Shown here piece by piece: positions 1-8,299 of a DNA stretch of 64,000 bases. Each line of letters opens with the position of its first letter. The first letter of the stretch is position 1. This DNA comes from QHCA01 sp038237645 (GTDB lineage: Bacteria; Actinomycetota; Actinomycetes; Mycobacteriales; QHCA01). The translations under genes and the position numbers were made by a program. The notes beneath the pieces were generated by a model, which was not told where the DNA came from, ran no database searches, and was given only the letters and a program-made list of their open reading frames with translations. The stretch lies in the NCBI GenBank assembly GCA_038237645.1, contig JBBRYN010000005.1, positions 20,570-84,569 on the forward strand, in the 5' to 3' direction.

Positions 1-661
1 TCACGGTGATCGTCCGGCGGCTGCGCACCCGGCCGTCCCCGCCGCACCCGGCGCAGGGATGCTGGATGACGGTGCCGAAGCCGCCGCAGGCACTGCACGG
101 TCGCGACGTCATCACCTGCCCGAGAAACGACCGCTGCACACTCTGCACCTCCCCCTGGCCGCCGCAGGACATGCAGCTGACCGGCTCGGTGCCGGCCGTC
201 GTGCCGGCCCCCCGGCACTGGGTGCACGTGACCGCGGTGTCGACGGTGAGCTCCCGGCTCACCCCGAAGGCCGCGTCGGCCAGGTCGAGGTCCAGCCGGA
301 TCAGCGCGTCGGCACCGGGCCGCCGCCGGCTGCGGGGCGACCGACCCCGGCCCCCGCCGGCACTGCCGCCACCGAAGAACGCGTCCATGATGTCCTGGAA
401 GCCCATGGGGAACGACGCACCCGGTCCGCCGCCACCACGTGGTGCCAGCGGGTCGCCGCCGAGGTCGACGACCTCGCGCTTGGCCGGATCGCTGAGCACC
501 TCGTAGGCCGTCGAGACCGCGCGGAAGCGCTGCTGCGCTGCGGCATCCGGGTTGACGTCGGGATGCAGCTCCCTAGCCAGCCGGCGGTAGGCGCGCTTGA
601 TCTCCTCGGCCGTCGCGTCCCGGGGGACGCCGAGGGTGGCGTAGTAGTCGTTCGGCGGCAC
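1..661 (-). CDS. dnaJ: Chaperone DnaJ (3' end cut off by window edge)
   Basis: Hsp40 co-chaperone that stimulates DnaK ATPase and holds unfolded clients. Visible: N-terminal J domain with HPD at residues 33-35, a short Gly-rich stretch containing GGGGPG and DAFFGG, and then four zinc-binding CxxCxGxG repeats (CTQCRGAG, CMSCGGQG, CSACGGFG, CAGCGGDG). The C-terminal substrate-binding domain lies off the window. The GTG at 661 is chosen over a TTG at 667 because GAGGA lies about 10 bases upstream of it. It follows hrcA by 13 bases, so the two are almost certainly cotranscribed under the CIRCE operator. This is the hrcA-linked actinobacterial dnaJ, usually the second copy (dnaJ2) besides the one in the dnaK operon; that assignment is inferred from context. 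Confidence 0.95.
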   Translation of the reverse strand, partial: MPPNDYYATLGVPRDATAEEIKRAYRRLARELHPDVNPDAAAQQRFRAVSTAYEVLSDPAKREVVDLGGDPLAPRGGGGPGASFPMGFQDIMDAFFGGGSAGGGRGRSPRSRRRPGADALIRLDLDLADAAFGVSRELTVDTAVTCTQCRGAGTTAGTEPVSCMSCGGQGEVQSVQRSFLGQVMTSRPCSACGGFGTVIQHPCAGCGGDGRVRSRRTITV

Positions 662-674
662 GGTCAACTCGTCC

Positions 675-1697
675 TCACTGGCGCGCCAGCAGCTCGCCGA
701 CGTAACGGGCGACGGCGCGGACAGCGCTCATCGTGCCGGGATAGTCCATCCGGGTGGGCCCCAGGACGCCGAGACCGGCCAGGGCCTGACCACCGGAACC
801 GTAGCCGACGCTCACGACCGACGTGTCGCGGAGGCCCTCGACCACGTTCTCCTCTCCGATGCGGACCCGCAGCGTGCTCGGCGTCTCGATTTCTCCGATC
901 AGCTTCAGGAGCACCACCTGCTCCTCCAGCGCCTCGAGCACCGGATGGATGGTGCCCGGGAAGTCGAGCGCGCTCCGGGTCAGATTGGCGGTGCCGGCCA
1001 GCATGACCCGCTCCTCGGAGCGCTCGGCCATGGTCTCCAGCAGTACGGTGGCCAGCGACAGCATGACCGGCCGGAGCTCCATGCCGACCGCGTCCGGGAG
1101 TGACTCGACCTGCGCGGGCGCGTCGGCCATCGGCCGGCCGGTGAGCCCCGCGTTGACCGCCGTGCGCAGCTCGGCAACCTGGTGCTCCGCCAGCGCTGTG
1201 GGCAGCTGCAGCACCCGCTGCTCGACGCGGCCGGTATCGGTGATCAGCACGAGCAGCAGCCGGCTGTCGGACAGGTGCACGAGCTCCAGGTGCCGCACCG
1301 CGCTGCGGGACAACGCGGGATATTGCACGACGGCGACCTGCCGGGTGAGCTGGGCCAGCAGCCGGACGCTTCGGCGTACGACGTCGTCGAGATCGACCGC
1401 GCCGTCGAGGAAGGTCTGGATCGCGCGGCGCTCGGGTGCCGACAGCGGCTTGACCTGGGACAGCCGGTCGACGAAGAGGCGGTAGCCCTTGTCGGTGGGA
1501 ATGCGCCCGGCGCTGGTATGCGGCTGGGTGATGTAACCATCGTCCTCGAGCACGGCCATGTCGTTGCGAATGGTCGCCGGAGAAACGCCGAGGCAGTGCC
1601 GCTCAGCGAGCGCCCTGCTGCCGACCGGCTCGTGGGTGGACACGTAATCCTCCACGATGGCCCGGAGCACCTCGAGCTTGCGGTCGTCCAAGGTCAT
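675..1697 (-). CDS. hrcA: Heat-inducible transcription repressor HrcA
   Basis: Repressor of class I heat-shock genes that binds the CIRCE inverted repeat and is kept active by GroEL. The 340-residue protein has the family length. It shows the N-terminal winged helix (SPATIRNDMAVLEDDGYI) followed by the GAF-like HrcA domain. The ATG at 1697 is chosen because AGGAGGTG lies just upstream; longer in-frame extensions run through the operator. A CIRCE element overlaps the upstream edge of this Shine-Dalgarno sequence, so autoregulation is expected. dnaJ follows 13 bases downstream on the same transcript. Confidence 0.97.
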   Translation of the reverse strand: MTLDDRKLEVLRAIVEDYVSTHEPVGSRALAERHCLGVSPATIRNDMAVLEDDGYITQPHTSAGRIPTDKGYRLFVDRLSQVKPLSAPERRAIQTFLDGAVDLDDVVRRSVRLLAQLTRQVAVVQYPALSRSAVRHLELVHLSDSRLLLVLITDTGRVEQRVLQLPTALAEHQVAELRTAVNAGLTGRPMADAPAQVESLPDAVGMELRPVMLSLATVLLETMAERSEERVMLAGTANLTRSALDFPGTIHPVLEALEEQVVLLKLIGEIETPSTLRVRIGEENVVEGLRDTSVVSVGYGSGGQALAGLGVLGPTRMDYPGTMSAVRAVARYVGELLARQ

Positions 1698-1708
1698 CCG
1701 GTCACCTC

Positions 1709-1735
1709 CTGGCACTCTTCGACAGCGAGTGCTAA
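1709..1735 (-). promoter_or_regulatory. CIRCE operator (HrcA binding site)
   Basis: Inverted repeat with arms CTGGCACTC and GAGTGCTAA separated by nine bases. The consensus is TTAGCACTC-N9-GAGTGCTAA: the right arm is perfect and the left arm has two mismatches. On the minus strand it lies directly upstream of hrcA and touches its Shine-Dalgarno sequence. A -10-like TATGAT (minus strand, 1740-1735) shares its last base with the operator, so bound HrcA would block transcription initiation. No convincing -35 box is visible. Confidence 0.93.
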
Positions 1736-1858
1736 TCATACGGCGTGGGTGGCGGTGGCCCCGCCGAAACGATGCCTGCACCGTGGCGACCACACAGTGC
1801 GCGAGCAAGTCGGCGAGGCGCATGTGGGCGAGGGCATGACGCGATAGCGTTACTGCGC

Positions 1859-2425
1859 ATGAGCGACCAATTCGCACCACCGCCGAGCAACGACCCCGGC
1901 CAGCCGCCCCGCCAGGACGGTTCGAGTACGCAGGATTTCCCCACGGCGCCGGAAGGCCCGGCACCGGCAGGCCCGGCACCGGCAGGCTTTCCGCCGCCGG
2001 CTGCCCAGCCGCCGCAGCCGGTCGGCTACTCCCCCGTCCCATCCGGCCACCAGCAACCCGGCTACCAGCAGCCCGGCCCTTACTCCCCGATCGTCGGCCG
2101 CCCGCTGACCAGTGACGAGCGGATGTGGGCGATGCTCGCCCACCTGTCGATCCTCGCGCTGGGCATCATCGGGCCGATCGTGCTGATGGTGACCAAGGGA
2201 AACGAGTCGGCCTACATCCGCTACCACGCGGTCGAAGCGCTCAACCTGCACCTCACTCTGCTGATCGTCGCCCTGGTCTGCCTCGTGACGTTCTTCCTCG
2301 TCGTGCCGCTCCTGCTGCTCGTCGCCGCCGAGATCGCCGCGATCATCCTGGGGTGCCTCGCCGCGGCGGCGGCAAACCGCGGGGAGCTCTACCGGTATCC
2401 AGTGACGCTGCGGATGGTGAGCTGA
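1859..2425 (+). CDS. DUF4870 domain membrane protein with Pro/Gln-rich N-terminus
   Basis: A 188-residue protein. The first 80 or so residues are low-complexity Pro, Gly and Gln (PAPAGPAPAGF, GHQQPGYQQPG). The rest is a DUF4870 (Tic20-like) membrane domain: a helix at MLAHLSILALGIIG, the conserved RYHAVEALNLHL segment, and a long hydrophobic hairpin ending at GELYRYPVTLRMV. The ATG at 1859 is used because further upstream the frame runs into the hrcA control region. It is divergent from hrcA. The molecular function of the family is unknown; the location is the cytoplasmic membrane. Confidence 0.85.
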   Translation: MSDQFAPPPSNDPGQPPRQDGSSTQDFPTAPEGPAPAGPAPAGFPPPAAQPPQPVGYSPVPSGHQQPGYQQPGPYSPIVGRPLTSDERMWAMLAHLSILALGIIGPIVLMVTKGNESAYIRYHAVEALNLHLTLLIVALVCLVTFFLVVPLLLLVAAEIAAIILGCLAAAAANRGELYRYPVTLRMVS

Positions 2426-2438
2426 CCCCTCGGTGGCC

Positions 2439-3659
2439 TCAGTCGACGAGCTCCCGGACGACCGCGTCGGCCAGGAGCCGGCCGCGCAACGTCAGCTGGG
2501 CCCGGCCGGCGGCCAGCCGGGCGCGATCGAGCAGCCCGTCCTCGGCCGCCCGCCAGGCGGCCCGGGTCCCGGCTGCCGACAGCTCCCCCAGTCGTAGGCC
2601 GGCGCGCAGCCGGATGCCGAGCAGCACCCGCTCGACCTGCCGCTGCGACTCGTCGAGCACTTCACGAGCTTGCGCGGGGGATGCGCCCCCCGCCAGTCGC
2701 TCGGCGTAGGCCACCGGGTGCCGGACGTTCCACCACCGGGTGCCGCCCACATGGCTGTGTGCGCCCGGACCGACCCCCCACCAGTCGCCGCCCTGCCAGT
2801 ACAGCTCGTTGTGCCGGCACCGGGCGACATCGCCGACCGCCCAATTGGACACCTCGTACCAGCCCAGCCCGGCAGCGCTCAGGGTCCGCTCGGCCTGTTC
2901 GTAGCGCTCGGCCAGCACGTCGTCGTCGGGGGCGGGTACCCGTCCCGCGGCAACCTGCCGGGCCAGCCGGGTGCCGTCCTCGACCGTGAGGGCATAGGCC
3001 GACACATGGTCGACACCGGCGGCGACAGCCGCGTCCAGCGAGGCCTGCCAGTCCTGGTCGGTCTCCCCCGGCGTGCCGTAGATCAGATCGAGGTTGACGT
3101 GGCGGAAGCCGGCCCGGCGGGCGGCGGCCACTGCACCATCGGTGCGCCCGGGTGTGTGCCCGCGTTCGAGAACCGCCAGCACGTGCGGCCGGGCCGACTG
3201 CATCCCCAGCGACAACCGGGTGAACCCGCCGGCCATCAGTAGGTCGAGGTACCCGTCGTCGAGCGACTCGGGGTTGGCCTCCGTGCTCACCTCCGCATCC
3301 GGCGCCACCTGGAAGTGCCGGCGGACACCCTGCAACAACCCGACCAGGTCGGCTGCCGGTAGCAGCGTCGGCGTACCGCCGCCGAAGAAAACCGTCTGCA
3401 CGGGCGGCACCCGGTCGCCCAGGACCTTGGCCGCGAGCGCAACCTCACGCAGCGCGGTCGCCGCGTAGGCGGCCGCCGACGCGCCGCCGCCGAGCTCTGT
3501 TGCCGTGTAGGTGTTGAAGTCGCAGTAGCCGCATCGGGTGGCGCAGAAGGGTACGTGGATGTAGAGGCCGAACCCGCGCCGGCCCAGCTCGCGGAGCGAC
3601 CGGCCGGGGATCGACCCGTCGGCCGTCGCCGGCTCTCCGGGCAGCGGCTGGCTGGGCAT
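2439..3659 (-). CDS. hemW: Radical SAM heme chaperone HemW (coproporphyrinogen III oxidase-like)
   Basis: HemW family, long misannotated as oxygen-independent coproporphyrinogen oxidase; members bind heme and help insert it into respiratory proteins. At 406 residues it has the family length. The iron-sulfur cluster motif CxxxCxxC is at residues 39-46 (CATRCGYCDFNTYT). The FFGGGTPTLL motif that follows is also typical, and a HemN C-terminal domain ends the protein. The start lies 37 bases from the divergent hydratase gene. It ends 13 bases from the convergent DUF4870 gene. Confidence 0.93.
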   Translation of the reverse strand: MPSQPLPGEPATADGSIPGRSLRELGRRGFGLYIHVPFCATRCGYCDFNTYTATELGGGASAAAYAATALREVALAAKVLGDRVPPVQTVFFGGGTPTLLPAADLVGLLQGVRRHFQVAPDAEVSTEANPESLDDGYLDLLMAGGFTRLSLGMQSARPHVLAVLERGHTPGRTDGAVAAARRAGFRHVNLDLIYGTPGETDQDWQASLDAAVAAGVDHVSAYALTVEDGTRLARQVAAGRVPAPDDDVLAERYEQAERTLSAAGLGWYEVSNWAVGDVARCRHNELYWQGGDWWGVGPGAHSHVGGTRWWNVRHPVAYAERLAGGASPAQAREVLDESQRQVERVLLGIRLRAGLRLGELSAAGTRAAWRAAEDGLLDRARLAAGRAQLTLRGRLLADAVVRELVD

Positions 3660-3696
3660 GCCACCATTGTGGGCGCTCTAGGGTCTCTAGGGTGAG

Positions 3697-4470
3697 GTGG
3701 TGAGCGCCGTCATCCATTCCCGGATCAGCTCCGGCGTGGGCACCCTGACGCTTGACTCCCAACCCAACCGCAACGCGCTTTCGACGCGGTTGCTCGGCGA
3801 GCTGCTCGCGGCGTTGCAGGCTGCGCTGGCCGACCCAGCCGTCCGGGTCATCGTGCTCACCCACCTGGGCCGGGCCTTCTGCTCCGGCGCCGACCTCAAG
3901 GAGGCCCGTGGCGAGGCCACGGCGCACCCGGCCAGCGCCTTTCCGGACGTGCTCCAGGCACTCTGGGAGGCACCGAAGCCGGTGGTGGCCCGGGTGGCGG
4001 GCCCGGCGCGGGCCGGCGGCCTGGGGCTGCTTGGTGCCTGTGACGTCGTGGTGTGCGCCGACTCGGTCAGCTTCGCTTTCACCGAGGTCCGCCTCGGTGT
4101 CGTGCCCGCGATCATCTCGGCCAGCGTGCTGCCCCGGTTGGTCCCCCGTGCGGCGCAGGAGCTGTTCCTGACGGGTGAGACCTTCGACGCGCACCGTGCG
4201 GCGGAGATCGGCCTGGTAACGAGCGCCGTACCCGCAGACCGCCTCGACGACGAGGTGGACAGGTATGTCGGCCTGCTGCTGCGCGGCGCTCCGGCCGCAC
4301 TCGCGGCCACCAAGGCCCTGCTACGGCGGCAGCCGGTTCCGCGGCCGCAGGCAGCAGATCTGGCCGAGCTCTCGGCCCTGTCCCTGCGCCATTTCACCGG
4401 GGTCGAGGGCCAGGAGGGGATGGCGGCGTTCGCCCAGAAGCGCGACCCTCCCTGGGTGGCCGGACAGTGA
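3697..4470 (+). CDS. Enoyl-CoA hydratase/isomerase family protein
   Basis: Crotonase-fold enzyme acting on acyl-CoA thioesters, 257 residues. The oxyanion-hole segment GRAFCSGADLKEARGE and the second active-site region EVRLGVVPAIISASVLPR are clear. LGVVPAxIS, without the GAGGT loop of classical crotonase, resembles 3-methylglutaconyl-CoA hydratase and related leucine/isoprenoid-degradation members, but the substrate cannot be fixed. Two adjacent GTG codons (3697 and 3700) both suit the GGGTGAGG ribosome site. The stop overlaps the next gene's GTG by four bases. Confidence 0.88.
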   Translation: MVSAVIHSRISSGVGTLTLDSQPNRNALSTRLLGELLAALQAALADPAVRVIVLTHLGRAFCSGADLKEARGEATAHPASAFPDVLQALWEAPKPVVARVAGPARAGGLGLLGACDVVVCADSVSFAFTEVRLGVVPAIISASVLPRLVPRAAQELFLTGETFDAHRAAEIGLVTSAVPADRLDDEVDRYVGLLLRGAPAALAATKALLRRQPVPRPQAADLAELSALSLRHFTGVEGQEGMAAFAQKRDPPWVAGQ

Positions 4471-5378
4471 GCGGGACGACGGCCCGCGCGGGTCGGCCTC
4501 GCCCCGATGCCCCCGCACCGGCCCGGCATCATGGGGCGGTGAGCCTCCGGATCCGCCTGGTCGTCGCGCTGGTCGTGGCGATCGCCGTCGCCGCGGCGCT
4601 GGCCTTCGCCGGGGCCAGCGTGGCCAAGTGGGCGCGGCCGGCGCGATTCGCACCACCCGACGAGTGCGTGATCAACGCGCTGGGCCTCTCCGTCGCACTC
4701 GAACCGGAACAGGCCACCAACGCCGCGACGATAGCGGCAGTCGGGCTGCGCCGCGGCCTGCCACCGCACGCGGTGACCGTGGCGCTGGCAACGGCGCTGC
4801 AGGAGTCCAAGCTGCGCAACCTGGACCACGGCGACATGGACTCGCTCGGCCTGTTCCAGCAGCGCCCGTCCCAGGGCTGGGGCACCCCGAGGCAGATCAT
4901 GGATCCGCGTTACGCCGCCAACCGCTTCTACGCCCGGCTCGCGCGCGTTCCCGGCTGGCAGGCGTTGCCGGTGGCCGAGGCGGCGCAGCGGGTCCAGCGC
5001 AGCGCTGACGGGGCCGCCTACGCCATCTGGGAGGGGCAGGCCCGATCACTTGCCGAAGGGCTCTCCGGCCGGGCCGGGGCCGCCGTCAGCTGCCGCATCC
5101 AGCACGCGGCCGGCGACCCGGCCACCCTGGCCGGCGAACTGCGCATCGACTACGGCGGGCATCCGGTCGACCACCCGATCGTGGATCCGGTCCGCGGCTG
5201 GGCAATCGCCGGCTGGCTGGTGACGCACGCCCGCAAGCACCGGCTGGTTCAGGTGAGCTACCTGGGACACACGTGGCAGGCCTCGACCGGCCACTGGGCC
5301 AAGTCTGTGCAAGCCGGGGCGGCCGACCGCAGGGTGCGCTATGTCGTCCGGCCGGTGTCCGCCACGCGGGCGCGCTGA
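4467..5378 (+). CDS. Membrane-anchored lysozyme-fold protein of unknown role
   Basis: A 303-residue protein starting in a GTGA overlap with the hydratase stop; a later in-frame GTG near 4539 (VSLRIRLVVALVV) is an alternative. One N-terminal transmembrane segment (LRIRLVVALVVAIAVAAALAF) is followed by an extracytoplasmic domain. That domain carries ALQESKLRNLDHGD and MDSLGLFQQRPSQGWG, a pattern recurring in actinobacterial lysozyme/transglycosylase-like proteins, with the Glu of ALQES in the catalytic-like position. No peptidoglycan-binding repeat is seen. Cell-wall action is an inference from the fold; I do not know a specific name. Its 3' end overlaps the convergent MOSC gene by 40 bases. 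Confidence 0.7.
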   Translation: MSGTTARAGRPRPDAPAPARHHGAVSLRIRLVVALVVAIAVAAALAFAGASVAKWARPARFAPPDECVINALGLSVALEPEQATNAATIAAVGLRRGLPPHAVTVALATALQESKLRNLDHGDMDSLGLFQQRPSQGWGTPRQIMDPRYAANRFYARLARVPGWQALPVAEAAQRVQRSADGAAYAIWEGQARSLAEGLSGRAGAAVSCRIQHAAGDPATLAGELRIDYGGHPVDHPIVDPVRGWAIAGWLVTHARKHRLVQVSYLGHTWQASTGHWAKSVQAGAADRRVRYVVRPVSATRAR

Positions 5379-6007
5379 CGGTCCAGCACCTGGCGCGCCC
5401 AGGTATGCCATGCCGCCGGCAACTGGGCGGCCTCGAGCAACCCGGGGACGAGGTCCTTGCGGCCGGTCCGCGCGGCGAACGCGTCGGCAAGGGTGACCCC
5501 GTGCTCCGGTCGATCGACGACCTCGATCGGGTCGTCCGCGCCGACCTCCCCCGAGGTCACCACCCGTAGGTAAGCTCCCGGCCGGCCGCGAGCGACGAAC
5601 CGCTTGATCAGGTCGGGTACGTCCCAGAATCCGGCGAAAACCTTGCAGGGGATACGCGGCTCCGACACCTCGAACACGGCATCGCCGATGCACCAGCGCT
5701 CGCCGATGAGTGCGGCGTTGACGTCGAGGCCCGCCGTCGTGAGGTTTTCGCCGAAGGCACCTGGGGGGAGCAGCCGGCCCACTTCCGTCTCCCACCAGCT
5801 GGCATCCTCGCGCGCGTAGGCGTAGGCAGCCTTGTCGACGCCACCGTGCGAGGGGTGAACCTGCTCGTCGCCGGTGACGCCGAGCGGGTGAACGGCGACC
5901 CGTCCGGCGACCGGGCGCTTGTCAATCGCTGTCCGGCCGGACGGCTCGTTGCCGTAAGGAACACGGACTGCCCGACCAGCGTTGACGGACAGGAGTCGAG
6001 CGGTCAT
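5339..6007 (-). CDS. MOSC domain-containing protein (YiiM-like)
   Basis: A 222-residue protein matching the stand-alone MOSC family related to the C-terminus of molybdenum cofactor sulfurase. Diagnostic are HPLGVTGDEQVHPSHGGVDKAAYAY near the N-terminus, FGENLTTAGLD, and the Cys-containing SEPRIPCKVF, where the cysteine is the presumed sulfur carrier. Bacterial YiiM-type members detoxify N-hydroxylated bases; whether this one does is unknown. It starts within the lepA stop (ATGA overlap), so it is translationally coupled to lepA. Confidence 0.88.
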   Translation of the reverse strand: MTARLLSVNAGRAVRVPYGNEPSGRTAIDKRPVAGRVAVHPLGVTGDEQVHPSHGGVDKAAYAYAREDASWWETEVGRLLPPGAFGENLTTAGLDVNAALIGERWCIGDAVFEVSEPRIPCKVFAGFWDVPDLIKRFVARGRPGAYLRVVTSGEVGADDPIEVVDRPEHGVTLADAFAARTGRKDLVPGLLEAAQLPAAWHTWARQVLDRQRARVADTGRTT

Positions 6008-7806
6008 CGGGCTTCGATGTCGCTAGTGGACAGTGCAGCGATGAATGCCTCCTGCGGCACCTCCACCCGGCCGATCGTCTTCATCCGGCGCTTGCCCTCC
6101 TTCTGCTTTTCGAGCAACTTGCGTTTGCGGGTGATGTCACCGCCGTAGCACTTGGCGAGGACGTCCTTGCGGATGGCCCGGATGTTTTCCCGGGCGATGA
6201 CCCGCGAGCCGATCGCCGCCTGGATCGGCACCTCGAACTGCTGCCGCGGGATCAGCTTGCGCAGCTTGCCCGTCATCGCCGTGCCGTAGGCGTACGCCTT
6301 GTCCTTGTGCACGATGGAGCTGAACGCGTCGACCGGCTCGCCCTGCAGCAGGATGTCGACCTTCACCAAGTCGGCGACTGCATCTCCGGCGGGTTCGTAG
6401 TCGAGGCTGGCATAGCCCCTGGTGCGTGACTTGAGCTGATCGAAGAAGTCGAAGATTATCTCGCCGAGCGGTAGCGTGTAGCGCAGCTCGACCCGGGACT
6501 CGGACAGGTAGTCCATGCCCTGCAGGGCGCCACGCCGCGACTGACAGAGCTCCATGATCGCCCCGATGTATTCGCTCGGCGCGATGACCATGGCCTTGAC
6601 GACGGGCTCACGCACGTCGGCGATCTTGCTCCCGGGCCAGTCGCTGGGGTTGGTGACGGTGATCACCGCACCGTCCTCCATCGCCACCGTGTAGACGACG
6701 TTGGGAGCCGTGGAGATCAGGGTCAGGCCGAATTCGCGCTCGAGCCGCTCGCGGACGATTTCCATGTGCAGCAGGCCGAGGAAGCCACAGCGGAAGCCGA
6801 ATCCCAGCGCGGCCGAGGTCTCCGGCTCGTAGACCAGCGCCGCGTCGTTGAGCTGCAGCTTGTCGAGAGCGTCGCGCAACTCGGGATACTCCGACCCGTC
6901 GACCGGGTAGAGGCCCGAATAGACCATCGGCAACGGATCGCGATAGCCGCTGAGGGCCACCGTGGCCGCGCCCTTCTCGGTGGTCAGGGTGTCGCCCACC
7001 CGGGCCTGCCGGACGTTCTTGACCCCTGGGATGACATAGCCGACCTCGCCGACCCCGAGCAGTTCGCGGGGCTTGGGCTCGGGGGAGATGACGCCAACCT
7101 CCAGCACCTCGTGGGCGTTGCGGCTGGACATCATCAGCCCACGGTCGCGAGTGGTCAGGTGCCCGTCGACCACCCGTACATAGGAGATGACACCGCGATA
7201 GGCGTCGTAGACGCTGTCGAAGATGAGCGCCCGCAGTGGGGCGTCCGGGCTCCCGGAGGGAGCGGGCACGGCGGCCACGATCTTGTCGAGGAGGTCGCGA
7301 ACGCCCTCGCCGGTCTTGGCGCTGACCCGGAGCACGTCGTCCGGCGCGCAGCCGATGATGTGCGCGATCTCCGCCGCGTAGCGGTCCGGTTGAGCGGCCG
7401 GCAGGTCGATCTTGTTGAGCACCGGAATCACCTGCAGGTCGTTGTCCAGGGCCAGGTAGAGGTTGGCCAGCGTCTGCGCCTCGATGCCCTGCGCCGCATC
7501 GACCAGCAGCACCGCGCCCTCGCAGGCGGCTAGGGAACGGGAGACCTCGTAGGTGAAGTCGACGTGCCCCGGGGTGTCGATGAGGTTGAGCACGTGCCCG
7601 TCCCAGGGCAGCCGGACGGCTTGGGCCTTGATGGTGATCCCGCGCTCTCGCTCGATGTCCATCCGGTCGAGGTATTGCGCCCGCATCTGCCGCACGTCGA
7701 TGACGCCGGTCAACTCCAGCATCCGGTCGGCCAGCGTCGACTTGCCGTGGTCGATGTGGGCGATGATGCAGAAATTCCGGATCCGGGCAGGATCGGTGTA
7801 GGGCAC
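6004..7806 (-). CDS. lepA: Elongation factor 4 (LepA), ribosome GTPase
   Basis: Translational GTPase EF4, 600 residues, the family length. The G1 loop AHIDHGKST is at residues 16-24, with the DTPGHVDF switch and NKID specificity motifs. Domains II, III and V follow, and the LepA-specific C-terminal domain ends with KCYGGDITRKRKLLEKQKEGKRRMK. LepA acts on stalled ribosomes and in initiation and assembly of 30S subunits. It is divergent from rpsT, the common actinobacterial arrangement, and heads a two-gene unit with the MOSC gene. Confidence 0.98.
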   Translation of the reverse strand: MPYTDPARIRNFCIIAHIDHGKSTLADRMLELTGVIDVRQMRAQYLDRMDIERERGITIKAQAVRLPWDGHVLNLIDTPGHVDFTYEVSRSLAACEGAVLLVDAAQGIEAQTLANLYLALDNDLQVIPVLNKIDLPAAQPDRYAAEIAHIIGCAPDDVLRVSAKTGEGVRDLLDKIVAAVPAPSGSPDAPLRALIFDSVYDAYRGVISYVRVVDGHLTTRDRGLMMSSRNAHEVLEVGVISPEPKPRELLGVGEVGYVIPGVKNVRQARVGDTLTTEKGAATVALSGYRDPLPMVYSGLYPVDGSEYPELRDALDKLQLNDAALVYEPETSAALGFGFRCGFLGLLHMEIVRERLEREFGLTLISTAPNVVYTVAMEDGAVITVTNPSDWPGSKIADVREPVVKAMVIAPSEYIGAIMELCQSRRGALQGMDYLSESRVELRYTLPLGEIIFDFFDQLKSRTRGYASLDYEPAGDAVADLVKVDILLQGEPVDAFSSIVHKDKAYAYGTAMTGKLRKLIPRQQFEVPIQAAIGSRVIARENIRAIRKDVLAKCYGGDITRKRKLLEKQKEGKRRMKTIGRVEVPQEAFIAALSTSDIEAR

Positions 7807-7935
7807 GTAGTCAGGTCTCTCTCAGGTACGCCATGGGGTGATCCTCATCGTCGCATGCCGGTCGCCCCAGCCCTGTCCATGAGCCGGCTTCAGCCACGGC
7901 CGCACCGAGGACGTTGCCGGCCAGGCTCGGCGGCT

Positions 7936-7964
7936 TTGAGCGTGTGACAACCCGCTGGTACCCT
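7936..7964 (+). promoter_or_regulatory. Putative sigma-A type promoter for rpsT
   Basis: TTGAGC at 7936-7941 and TACCCT at 7959-7964 are separated by exactly 17 bases. They lie in the 232-base divergent region between lepA and rpsT, about 75 bases before the rpsT start. The boxes are recognisable but imperfect; the spacing and location are what make it credible. Confidence 0.55.
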
Positions 7965-8038
7965 GTGGGGACGACGCGGCACGACCCGCAACGCGGGCGC
8001 CGCCCTGCCCATCCCCGACAGTTTTCGAGGCCTCGCGC

Positions 8039-8299
8039 GTGGCGAACATCAAGTCCCAGATCAAGCGCAACCGGACCAACGAGCAAGCCCGAGTACGCAA
8101 CAAGTCGGTGCGCTCGTCGGTCAAGACAGCGGTGCGCCGCTTCCGCGACGCCGCCGCCGCAGGTGACGCCGACGCGGCAGCGGCCGAGCTTCGGGTCGCC
8201 GGTCGCGCCTTGGACAAGGCCGCGAGCAAGGGCGTGATCCACCCCAACCAGGCGGCGAACAAGAAGTCGGCCATGGCACGCCGGGTCGGCGCGCTCTAG
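8039..8299 (+). CDS. rpsT: Small ribosomal subunit protein bS20
   Basis: An 86-residue basic protein matching S20 along its length (ANIKSQIKRNRTNEQARVRNKSVRSSVKTAVRR, then the Ala-rich helix, HPNQAANKKSAMARRV). It binds 16S rRNA during 30S assembly. It starts at GTG. The last four bases overlap the end of the convergent Gln-rich membrane protein gene. Confidence 0.98.
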   Translation: MANIKSQIKRNRTNEQARVRNKSVRSSVKTAVRRFRDAAAAGDADAAAAELRVAGRALDKAASKGVIHPNQAANKKSAMARRVGAL

